This document shows positions 47,779 through 58,705 of a stretch of 64,000 nucleotides of DNA, in pieces (positions within the stretch are counted from its first letter, which is position 1; the number at the start of each line of letters is the position of its first letter). Position numbers and translations under genes: made by a program. Under the pieces are notes generated by a model, which saw only the letters and a program-made list of their open reading frames with translations, did not search any database and was not told where the DNA came from. The DNA comes from Cervus elaphus (taxonomy: Eukaryota; Chordata; Mammalia; Artiodactyla; Cervidae). The stretch lies in the NCBI RefSeq assembly GCF_910594005.1, contig NW_025316738.1, positions 124,001 to 188,000 on the forward strand, given 5' to 3'.

Positions 47779-50700
47779 TCAAGCGAGGCCTAGGCCCAGG
47801 GGAAAGGCACCAGCGGGGATGAGCCTGGGGAGGCGCCCGGGCATGTCTGGACCCAGTCCCCGCAGCCTGCCCCTTGCTGGGGCAGTACCCCCGGAGGCCA
47901 GGAAGGTCTGGGCAAGGCTGGCCAGGGGCAGGGGCCCTGCTGGGTCCTGCCCCTGGCCTGTGGGGCCTCTGAGCACAACCGGCCCTCTGCCGCTGGAAGA
48001 CCTCCCCGGCTGCCTCCAAAGGCCGCTTTGCAAGCACTCTCGCCGGCTGTTCCCGCCAGCCGCGCACAACGCTCCCAAGCCCGGGAGAAAAGCGCTTCGG
48101 GGTGGTGCTCTCTCCCGGCCCTTGCCCCTGAGCCTGGGGGCCAGGCAGGGGCTCCACACTCCCAGGCCAAGGCAGAACCACATGCACACGTCTGTTCCTG
48201 CCCCCTGCACCGGCAGAGAGCTCGGGGGAGCCAGAGTCTGTCAGGCAGCTGCTGGGCTGGCCGCCTGTGTGGGAAGGGGCAGAGCCGACCTAGGGGCACA
48301 CTGGGCCTCTTGCTCTCCCTGCTGCCCTGAGGCTGCTGGGCCAAAGAGGTCTTGGGCATCCAGCCCCTTGCTGGTCCCTTCCCTCTGACGAGGCCCTCTG
48401 AGCTCCAGCCCCTTGCAGTGTGGAGACAGCCCCTGCCAGCAACCTCCTCTCCAAGGAGGCCTCAAGCGAGGCCTAGGCCCAGGGGAAAGGCACCAGCGGG
48501 GATGAGCCAGGGGAGGCGCCCGGGCATGTCTGGACCCAGTCCCCGCAGCCTGCCCCTTGCTGGGGCAGTACCCCCGGAGGCCAGGAAGGTCTGGGCAAGG
48601 CTGGCCAGGGGCAGGGGCCCTGCTGGGTCCTGCCCCTGGCCTGTGGGGCCTCTGAGCACAACCGGCCCTCTGCCGCTGGAAGACCTCCACGGCTGCCTCC
48701 AAAGGCCGCTTTGCAAGCACTCTCGCCGGCTGTTCCCGCCAGCCGCGCACAACGCTCCCAAGCCCGGGAGAAAAGCGCTTCGGGGTGGTGCTCTCTCCCG
48801 GCCCTTGCCCCTGAGCCTGGGGGCCAGGCAGGGGGTCCACACTCCCAGGCCAAGGCAGAACCACATGCACACGTCTGTTCCTGCCCCCTGCACCGGCAGA
48901 GAGCTCGGGGGAGCCAGAGTCTGTCAGGCAGCTGCTGGGCTGGCCGCCTGTGTGGGAAGGGGCAGAGCCGACCTAGGGGCACACTGGGCCTCTTGCTCTC
49001 CCTGCTGCCCTGAGGCTGCTGGGCCAAAGAGGTCTTGGGCATCCAGCCCCTTGCTGGTCCCTTCCCTCTGACGAGGCCCTCTGAGCTCCAGCCCCTTGCA
49101 GTGTGGAGACAGCCCCTGCCAGCAACCTCCTCTCCAAGGAGGCCTCAAGCGAGGCCTAGGCCCAGGGGAAAGGCACCAGCGGGGATGAGCCAGGGGAGGC
49201 GCCCGGGCATGTCTGGACCCAGTCCCCGCAGCCTGCCCCTTGCTGGGGCAGTACCCCCGGAGGCCAGGAAGGTCTGGGCAAGGCTGGCCAGGGGCAGGGG
49301 CCCTGCTGGGTCCTGCCCCTGGCCTGTGGGGCCTCTGAGCACAACCGGCCCTCTGCCGCTGGAAGACCTCCCCGGCTGCCTCCAAAGGCCGCTTTGCAAG
49401 CACTCTCGCCGGCTGTTCCCGCCAGCCGCGCACAACGCTCCCAAGCCCGGGAGAAAAGCGCTTCGGGGTGGTGCTCTCTCCCGGCCCTTGCCCCTGAGCC
49501 TGGGGGCCAGGCAGGGGCTCCACACTCCCAGGCCAAGGCAGAACCACATGCACACGTCTGTTCCTGCCCCCTGCACCGGCAGAGAGCTCGGGGGAGCCAG
49601 AGTCTGTCAGGCAGCTGCTGGGCTGGCCGCCTGTGTGGGAAGGGGCAGAGCCGACCTAGGGGCACACTGGGCCTCTTGCTCTCCCTGCTGCCCTGAGGCT
49701 GCTGGGCCAAAGAGGTCTTGGGCATCCAGCCCCTTGCTGGTCCCTTCCCTCTGACGAGGCCCTCTGAGCTCCAGCCCCTTGCAGTGTGGAGACAGCCCCT
49801 GCCAGCAACCTCCTCTCCAAGGAGGCCTCAAGCGAGGCCTAGGCCCAGGGGAAAGGCACCAGCGGGGATGAGCCAGGGGAGGCGCCCGGGCATGTCTGGA
49901 CCCAGTCCCCGCAGCCTGCCCCTTGCTGGGGCAGTACCCCCGGAGGCCAGGAAGGTCTGGGCAAGGCTGGCCAGGGGCAGGGGCCCTGCTGGGTCCTGCC
50001 CCTGGCCTGTGGGGCCTCTGAGCACAACCGGCCCTCTCCCGCTGGAAGACCTCCCCGGCTGCCTCCAAAGGCCGCTTTGCAAGCACTCTCGCCGGCTGTT
50101 CCCGCCAGCCGCGCACAACGCTCCCAAGCCCGGGAGAAAAGCGCTTCGGGGTGGTGCTCTCTCCCGGCCCTTGCCCCTGAGCCTGGGGGCCAGGCAGGGG
50201 GTCCACACTCCCAGGCCAAGGCAGAACCACATGCACACGTCTGTTCCTGCCCCCTGCACCGGCAGAGAGCTCGGGGGAGCCAGAGTCTGTCAGGCAGCTG
50301 CTGGGCTGGCCGCCTGTGTGGGAAGGGGCAGAGCCGACCTAGGGGCACACTGGGCCTCTTGCTCTCCCTGCTGCCCTGAGGCTGCTGGGCCAAAGAGGTC
50401 TTGGGCATCCAGCCCCTTGCTGGTCCCTTCCCTCTGACGAGGCCCTCTGAGCTCCAGCCCCTTGCAGTGTGGAGACAGCCCCTGCCAGCAACCTCCTCTC
50501 CAAGGAGGCCTCAAGCGAGGCCTAGGCCCAGGGGAAAGGCACCAGCGGGGATGAGCCAGGGAAGGCACCCGGGCATGTCTGGACCCAGTCCCCGCAGCCT
50601 GCCCCTTGCTGGGGCAGTACCCCCGGAGGCCAGGAAGGTCTGGGCAAGGCTGGCCAGGGGCAGGGGCCCTGCTGGGTCCTGCCCCTGGCCTGTGGGGCCT

Positions 50701-51193
50701 CTGAGCACAACCGGCCCTCTCCCGCTGGAAGACCTCCCCGGCTGCCTCCGAAGGCCGCTTTGCAAGCACTCTCGCCGGCTGTTCCCGCCAGCCGCGCACA
50801 ACGCTCCCAAGCCCGGGAGAAAAGCGCTTCGGGGTGGTGCTCTCTCCCGGCCCTTGCCCCTGAGCCTGGGGGCCAGGCAGGGGGTCCACACTCCCAGGCC
50901 AAGGCAGAACCACATGCACACGTCTGTTCCTGCCCCCTGCACCGGCAGAGAGCTCGGGGGAGCCAGAGTCTGTCAGGCAGCTGCTGGGCTGGCCGCCTGT
51001 GTGGGAAGGGGCAGAGCCGACCTAGGGGCACACTGGGCCTCTTGCTCTCCCTGCTGCCCTGAGGCTGCTGGGCCAAAGAGGTCTTGGGCATCCAGCCCCT
51101 TGCTGGTCCCTTCCCTCTGACGAGGCCCTCTGAGCTCCAGCCCCTTGCAGTGTGGAGACAGCCCCTGCCAGCAACCTCCTCTCCAAGGAGGCC
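47779..51193. repeat. Second HOR, copy 2 (full alpha to epsilon, 3415 bp)
   Basis: Units at 47779 (alpha), 48462 (beta: gagccagg, ctgccgctgg, and cctccacgg found only here and at 51877), 49145 (gamma), 49828 (delta) and 50511 (epsilon with caggc/cccggg changes gaaggcaccc and cctccgaagg). All five units are 683 bp, so this pentamer is 1 bp longer than the A-E pentamer and unrelated to it in marker order. Confidence 0.88.
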
Positions 51194-53925
51194 TCAAGCG
51201 AGGCCTAGGCCCAGGGGAAAGGCACCAGCGGGGATGAGCCTGGGGAGGCGCCCGGGCATGTCTGGACCCAGTCCCCGCAGCCTGCCCCTTGCTGGGGCAG
51301 TACCCCCGGAGGCCAGGAAGGTCTGGGCAAGGCTGGCCAGGGGCAGGGGCCCTGCTGGGTCCTGCCCCTGGCCTGTGGGGCCTCTGAGCACAACCGGCCC
51401 TCTGCCGCTGGAAGACCTCCCCGGCTGCCTCCAAAGGCCGCTTTGCAAGCACTCTCGCCGGCTGTTCCCGCCAGCCGCGCACAACGCTCCCAAGCCCGGG
51501 AGAAAAGCGCTTCGGGGTGGTGCTCTCTCCCGGCCCTTGCCCCTGAGCCTGGGGGCCAGGCAGGGGCTCCACACTCCCAGGCCAAGGCAGAACCACATGC
51601 ACACGTCTGTTCCTGCCCCCTGCACCGGCAGAGAGCTCGGGGGAGCCAGAGTCTGTCAGGCAGCTGCTGGGCTGGCCGCCTGTGTGGGAAGGGGCAGAGC
51701 CGACCTAGGGGCACACTGGGCCTCTTGCTCTCCCTGCTGCCCTGAGGCTGCTGGGCCAAAGAGGTCTTGGGCATCCAGCCCCTTGCTGGTCCCTTCCCTC
51801 TGACGAGGCCCTCTGAGCTCCAGCCCCTTGCAGTGTGGAGACAGCCCCTGCCAGCAACCTCCTCTCCAAGGAGGCCTCAAGCGAGGCCTAGGCCCAGGGG
51901 AAAGGCACCAGCGGGGATGAGCCAGGGGAGGCGCCCGGGCATGTCTGGACCCAGTCCCCGCAGCCTGCCCCTTGCTGGGGCAGTACCCCCGGAGGCCAGG
52001 AAGGTCTGGGCAAGGCTGGCCAGGGGCAGGGGCCCTGCTGGGTCCTGCCCCTGGCCTGTGGGGCCTCTGAGCACAACCGGCCCTCTGCCGCTGGAAGACC
52101 TCCACGGCTGCCTCCAAAGGCCGCTTTGCAAGCACTCTCGCCGGCTGTTCCCGCCAGCCGCGCACAACGCTCCCAAGCCCGGGAGAAAAGCGCTTCGGGG
52201 TGGTGCTCTCTCCCGGCCCTTGCCCCTGAGCCTGGGGGCCAGGCAGGGGGTCCACACTCCCAGGCCAAGGCAGAACCACATGCACACGTCTGTTCCTGCC
52301 CCCTGCACCGGCAGAGAGCTCGGGGGAGCCAGAGTCTGTCAGGCAGCTGCTGGGCTGGCCGCCTGTGTGGGAAGGGGCAGAGCCGACCTAGGGGCACACT
52401 GGGCCTCTTGCTCTCCCTGCTGCCCTGAGGCTGCTGGGCCAAAGAGGTCTTGGGCATCCAGCCCCTTGCTGGTCCGTTCCCTCTGACGAGGCCCTCTGAG
52501 CTCCAGCCCCTTGCAGTGTGGAGACAGCCCCTGCCAGCAACCTCCTCTCCAAGGAGGCCTCAAGCGAGGCCTAGGCCCAGGGGAAAGGCACCAGCGGGGA
52601 TGAGCCAGGGGAGGCGCCCGGGCATGTCTGGACCCAGTCCCCGCAGCCTGCCCCTTGCTGGGGCAGTACCCCCGGAGGCCAGGAAGGTCTGGGCAAGGCT
52701 GGCCAGGGGCAGGGGCCCTGCTGGGTCCTGCCCCTGGCCTGTGGGGCCTCTGAGCACAACCGGCCCTCTCCCGCTGGAAGACCTCCCCGGCTGCCTCCAA
52801 AGGCCGCTTTGCAAGCACTCTCGCCGGCTGTTCCCGCCAGCCGCGCACAACGCTCCCAAGCCCGGGAGAAAAGCGCTTCGGGGTGGTGCTCTCTCCCGGC
52901 CCTTGCCCCTGAGCCTGGGGGCCAGGCAGGGGGTCCACACTCCCAGGCCAAGGCAGAACCACATGCACACGTCTGTTCCTGCCCCCTGCACCGGCAGAGA
53001 GCTCGGGGGAGCCAGAGTCTGTCAGGCAGCTGCTGGGCTGGCCGCCTGTGTGGGAAGGGGCAGAGCCGACCTAGGGGCACACTGGGCCTCTTGCTCTCCC
53101 TGCTGCCCTGAGGCTGCTGGGCCAAAGAGGTCTTGGGCATCCAGCCCCTTGCTGGTCCCTTCCCTCTGACGAGGCCCTCTGAGCTCCAGCCCCTTGCAGT
53201 GTGGAGACAGCCCCTGCCAGCAACCTCCTCTCCAAGGAGGCCTCAAGCGAGGCCTAGGCCCAGGGGAAAGGCACCAGCGGGGATGAGCCAGGGAAGGCAC
53301 CCGGGCATGTCTGGACCCAGTCCCCGCAGCCTGCCCCTTGCTGGGGCAGTACCCCCGGAGGCCAGGAAGGTCTGGGCAAGGCTGGCCAGGGGCAGGGGCC
53401 CTGCTGGGTCCTGCCCCTGGCCTGTGGGGCCTCTGAGCACAACCGGCCCTCTCCCGCTGGAAGACCTCCCCGGCTGCCTCCGAAGGCCGCTTTGCAAGCA
53501 CTCTCGCCGGCTGTTCCCGCCAGCCGCGCACAACGCTCCCAAGCCCGGGAGAAAAGCGCTTCGGGGTGGTGCTCTCTCCCGGCCCTTGCCCCTGAGCCTG
53601 GGGGCCAGGCAGGGGGTCCACACTCCCAGGCCAAGGCAGAACCACATGCACACGTCTGTTCCTGCCCCCTGCACCGGCAGAGAGCTCGGGGGAGCCAGAG
53701 TCTGTCAGGCAGCTGCTGGGCTGGCCGCCTGTGTGGGAAGGGGCAGAGCCGACCTAGGGGCACACTGGGCCTCTTGCTCTCCCTGCTGCCCTGAGGCTGC
53801 TGGGCCAAAGAGGTCTTGGGCATCCAGCCCCTTGCTGGTCCCTTCCCTCTGACGAGGCCCTCTGAGCTCCAGCCCCTTGCAGTGTGGAGACAGCCCCTGC
53901 CAGCAACCTCCTCTCCAAGGAGGCC
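51194..53925. repeat. Second HOR, copy 3 (alpha-beta-delta-epsilon, 2732 bp)
   Basis: Units at 51194 (alpha), 51877 (beta, cctccacgg), 52560 (delta) and 53243 (epsilon). The gamma unit is missing. The beta unit has a private ggtccgttcc near its end. With copy 1 lacking beta and copy 3 lacking gamma, the family shows two different one-unit deletions around the same point. Confidence 0.88.
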
Positions 53926-56900
53926 TCAAGCGAGGCCTAGGCCCAGGGGAAAGGCACCAGCGGGGATGAGCCTGGGGAGGCGCCCGGGCATGTCTGGACC
54001 CAGTCCCCGCAGCCTGCCCCTTGCTGGGGCAGTACCCCCGGAGGCCAGGAAGGTCTGGGCAAGGCGGGCCAGGGGCAGGGGCCCTGCTGGGTCCTGCCCC
54101 TGGCCTGTGGGGCCTCTGAGCACAACCGGCCCTCTGCCGCTGGAAGACCTCCCCGGCTGCCTCCAAAGGCCGCTTTGCAAGCACTCTCGCCGGCTGTTCC
54201 CGCCAGCCGCGCACAATGCTCCCAAGCCCGGGAGAAAAGCGCTTCGGGGTGGTGCTCTCTCCCGGCCCTTGCCCCTGAGCCTGGGGGCCAGGCAGGGGGT
54301 CCACACTCCCAGGCCAAGGCAGAACCACATGCACACGTCTGTTCCTGCCCCCTGCACCGGCAGAGAGCTCGGGGGAGCCAGAGTCTGTCAGGCAGCTGCT
54401 GGGCTGGCCGCCTGTGTGGGAAGGGGCAGAGCCGACCTAGGGGCACACTGGGCCTCTTGCTCTCCCTGCTGCCCTGAGGCTGCTGGGCCAAAGAGGTCTT
54501 GGGCATCCAGCCCCTTGCTGGTCCCTTCCCTCTGACGAGGCCCTCTGAGCTCCAGCACCTTGCAGTGTGGAGACAGCCCCTGCCAGCAACCTCCTCTCCA
54601 AGGAGGCCTCAAGCGAGGCCTAGGCCCAGGGGAAAGGCACCAGCGGGGATGAGCCTGGGGAGGCGCCCGGGCATGTCTGGACCCAGTCCCCGCAGCCTGC
54701 CCCTTGCTGGGGCAGTACCCCCGGAGGCCAGGAAGGCCTGGGCAAGGCTGGCCAGGGGCAGGGGCCCTGCTGGGTCCTGCCCCTGGCCTGTGGGGCCTCT
54801 GAGCACAGCCGGCCCTCTCCCGCTGGAAGACCTCCCCGGCTGCCTCCAAAGGCCGCTTTGCAAGCACTCTGGCCGGCTGTTCCCGCCAGCCGCGCACAAT
54901 GCTCCCAAGCCCGGGAGAAAAGCGCTTCGGGGTGGTGCTCTCTCCCGGCCCTTGCCCCTGAGCCTGGGGGCCAGGCAGGGGCTCCACACTCCCAGGCCAA
55001 GGCAGAACCACATGCACACGTCTGTTCTGCCCCCTGCACCGGCAGAGAGCTCGGGGGAGCCAGAGTCTGTCAGGCAGCTGCTGGGCTGGCCGCCTGTGTG
55101 GGAAGGGGCAGAGCCGACCTAGGGGCACCCTGGGCCTCTTGCTCTCCCTGCTGCCCTGAGGCTGCTGGGCCAAAGAGGTCTTGGGCATCCAGCCCCTTGC
55201 TGGTCCCTTCCCTCTGACGAGGCCCTCTGAGCTCCAGCACCTTGCAGTGTGGAGACAGCCCCTGCCAGCAACCTCCTCTCCAAGGAGGCCTCAAGCGAGG
55301 CCTAGGCCCAGGGGCAAGGCACCAGCGGGGATGAGCCTGGGGAGGCGCCCGGGCATGTCTGGACCCAGTCCCCGCAGCCTGCCCCTTGCTGTGGCAGTAC
55401 CCCCGGAGGCCAGGAAGGCCTGGGCAAGGCTGGCCAGGGGCAGGGGCCCTGCTGGGTCCTGCCCCTGGCCTGTGGGGCCTCTGAGCACAGCCGGCCCTCT
55501 CCCGCTGGAAGACCTCCCCGGCTGCCTCCAAAGGCCGCTTTGCAAGCACTCTGGCCGGCTGTTCCCGCCAGCCGCGCACAATGCTCCCAAGCCCGGGAGA
55601 AAAGCACTTCGGGGTGGTGCTCTCTCCCGGCCCTTGCCCCTGAGCCTGGGGGCCAGGCAGGGGCTCCACACTCCCAGGCCAAGGCAGAACCACATGCACA
55701 CGTCTGTTCCTGCCCCCTGCACCGGCAGAGAGCTCGGGGGAGCCAGAGTCTGTCAGGCAGCTGCTGGGCTGGCCGCCTGTGTGGGAAGGGGCAGAGCCGA
55801 CCTAGGGGCACCCTGGGCCTCTTGCTCTCCCTGCTGCCCTGAGGCTGCTGGGCCAAAGAGGTCTTGGGCATCCAGCCCCTTGCTGGTCCCTTCCCTCTGA
55901 CGAGGCCCTCTGAGCTCCAGCACCTTGCAGTGTGGAGACAGCCCCTGCCAGCAACCTCCTCTCCAAGGAGGCCTCAAGCGAGGCCTAGGCCCAGGGGAAA
56001 GGCACCAGCGGGGATGAGCCTGGGGAGGGGCCCGGGCATGTCTGGACCCAGTCCCCGCAGCCTGCCCCTTGCTGGGGCAGTACCCCCGGAGGCCAGGAAG
56101 GCCTGGGCAAGGCTGGCCAGGGGCAGGGGCCCTGCTGGGTCCTGCCCCTGGCCTGTGGGGCCTCTGAGCACAGCCGGCCCTCTCCCGCTGGAAGACCTCC
56201 CCGGCTGCCTCCAAAGGCCGCTTTGCAAGCACTCTGGCCGGCTGTTCCCGCCAGCCGCGCACAATGCTCCCAAGCCCGGGAGAAAAGCGCTTCGGGGTGG
56301 TGCTCTCTCCCGGCCCTTGCCCCTGAGCCTGGGGGCCAGGCAGGGGCTCCACACTCCCAGGCCAAGGCAGAACCACATGCACACGTCTGTTCCTGCCCCC
56401 TGCACCGGCAGAGAGCTCGGGGGAGCCAGAGTCTGTCAGGCAGCTGCTGGGCTGGCCGCCTGTGTGGGAAGGGGCAGAGCCGACCTAGGGGCACCCTGGG
56501 CCTCTTGCTCTCCCTGCTGCCCTGAGGCTGCTGGGCCAAAGAGGTCTTGGGCATCCAGCCCCTTGCTGGTCCCTTCCCTCTGACGAGGCCCTCTGAGCTC
56601 CAGCACCTTGCAGTGTGGAGACAGCCCCTGGCAGCAACCTCCTCTCCAAGGAGGCCTCAAGCGAGGCCTAGGCCCAGGGGAAAGGCACCAGCGGGGATGA
56701 GCCTGGGGAGGCGCACGGGCATGTCTGGACCCAGTCCCCGCAGCCTGCCCCTTGCTGGGGCAGTACCCCCGGAGGCCAGGAAGGCCTGGGCAAGGCTGGC
56801 CAGGGGCAGGGGCCCTGCTGGGTCCTGCCCCTGGCCTGTGGGGCCTCTGAGCACAGCCGGCCCTCTCCCGCTCAAAGACCTCCCCGGCTGCCTCCAAAGG

Positions 56901-58705
56901 CCGCTTTGCAAGCACTCTGGCCGGCTGTTCCCGCCAGCCGCGCACAATGCTCCCAAGCCCGGGAGAAAAGCGCTTCGGGGTGGTGCTCTCTCCCGGCCCT
57001 TGCCCCTGAGCCTGGGGGCCAGGCAGGGGCTCCACACTCCCAGGCCAAGGCAGAACCACATGCACACGTCTGTTCCTGCCCCCTGCACCGGCAGAGAGCT
57101 CGGGGGAGCCAGAGTCTGTCAGGCAGCTGCTGGGCTGGCCGCCTGTGTGGGAAGGGGCAGAGCCGACCTAGGGGCACCCTGGGCCTCTTGCTCTCCCTGC
57201 TGCCCTGAGGCTGCTGGGCCAAAGAGGTCTTGGGCATCCAGCCCCTTGCTGGTCCCTTCCCTCTGACGAGGCCCTCTGAGCTCCAGCACCTTGCAGTGTG
57301 GAGACAGCCCCTGGCAGCAACCTCCTCTCCAAGGAGGCCTCAAGCGAGGCCTAGGCCCAGGGGAAAGGCACCAGCGGGGATGAGCCTGGGGAGGGGCCCG
57401 GGCATGTCTGGACCCAGTCCATGCAGCCTGCCCCTTGGTGGGGCAGTACCCCCGGAGGCCAGGAAGGCCTGGGCAAGGCTGGCCAGGGGCAGGGGCCCTG
57501 CTGGGTCCTGCCCCTGGCCTGTGGGGCCTCTGAGCACAGCCGGCCCTCTCCCGCTGGAAGACCTCCCCGGCTGCCTCCAAAGGCCGCTTTGCAAGCACTC
57601 TGGCCGGCTGTTCCCGCCAGCCGCGCACAATGCTCCCAAGCCCGGGAGAAAAGCGCTTCGGGGTGGTGCTCTCTCCCGGCCCTTGCCCCTGAGCCTGGGG
57701 GCCAGGCAGGGGCTCCACACTCCCAGGCCAAGGCAGAACCACATGCACACGTCTGTTCCTGCCCCCTGCACCGGCAGAGAGCTCGGGGGAGCCAGAGTCT
57801 GTCAGGCAGCTGCTGGGCTGGCCGCCTGTGTGGGAAGGGGCAGAGCCGACCTAGGGGCACCCTGGGCCTCTTGCTCTCCCTGCTGCCCTGAGGCTGCTGG
57901 GCCAAAGAGGTCTTGGGCATCCAGCCCCTTGCTGGTCCCTTCCCTCTGACGCGGCCCTCTGAGCTCCAGCACCTTGCAGTGTGGAGACAGCCCCTGCCAG
58001 CAACCTCCTCTCCAAGGAGGCCTCAAGCGAGGCCTAGGCCCAGGGGAAAGGCACCAGCGGGGATGAGCCTGGGGAGGCGCCCGGGCATGTCTGGACCCAG
58101 TCCCCGCAGCCTGCCCCTTGCTGGGGCAGTACCCCCGGAGGCCAGGAAGGTCTGGGCAAGGCTGGCCAGGGGCAGGGGCCCTGCTGGGTCCTGCCCCTGG
58201 CCTGTGGGGCCTCTGAGCACAACCGGCCCTCTCCCGCTGGAAGACCTCCCCGGCTGCCTCCAAAGGCCGCTTTGCAAGCACTCTCGCCGGCTGTTCCCGC
58301 CAGCCGCGCACAACGCTCCCAAGCCCGGGAGAAAAGCGCTTCGGGGTGGTGCTCTCTCCCGGCCCTTGCCCCTGAGCCTGGGGGCCAGGCAGGGAGTCCA
58401 CACTCCCAGGCCAAGGCAGAACCACATGCACACGTCTGTTCCTGCCCCCTGCACCGGCAGAGAGCTCGGGGGAGCCAGAGTCTGTCAGGCAGCTGCTGGG
58501 CTGGCCGCCTGTGTGGGAAGGGGCAGAGCCGACCTAGGGGCACACTGGGCCTCTTGCTCTCCCTGCTGCCCTGAGGCTGCTGGGCCAAAGAGGTCTTGGG
58601 CATCCAGCCCCTTGCTGGTCCCTTCCCTCTGACGAGGCCCTCTGAGCTCCAGCCCCTTGCAGTGTGGAGACAGCCCCTGCCAGCAACCTCCTCTCCAAGG
58701 AGGCC
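53926..58705. repeat. Third HOR, copy 1: divergent subfamily block (7 units, 4780 bp)
   Basis: Units at 53926, 54609 (682 bp), 55291, 55974, 56657, 57340 and 58023. The first has aaggcgggcc and ctgccgctgg and is otherwise canonical apart from its agcaccttg end and cacaatgct. Units 2 to 6 share aaggcctgg, cacagccgg, actctggcc, cacaatgct, caggggctcc, gggcaccctgg and agcaccttg against the canonical ggtctgg, cacaaccgg, actctcgcc, cacaacgct, cagggggtcc, gggcacactgg and agccccttg. The 682-bp unit lost a C in gttctgcc, a different base from the B deletion. The last unit is canonical again. Confidence 0.9.
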
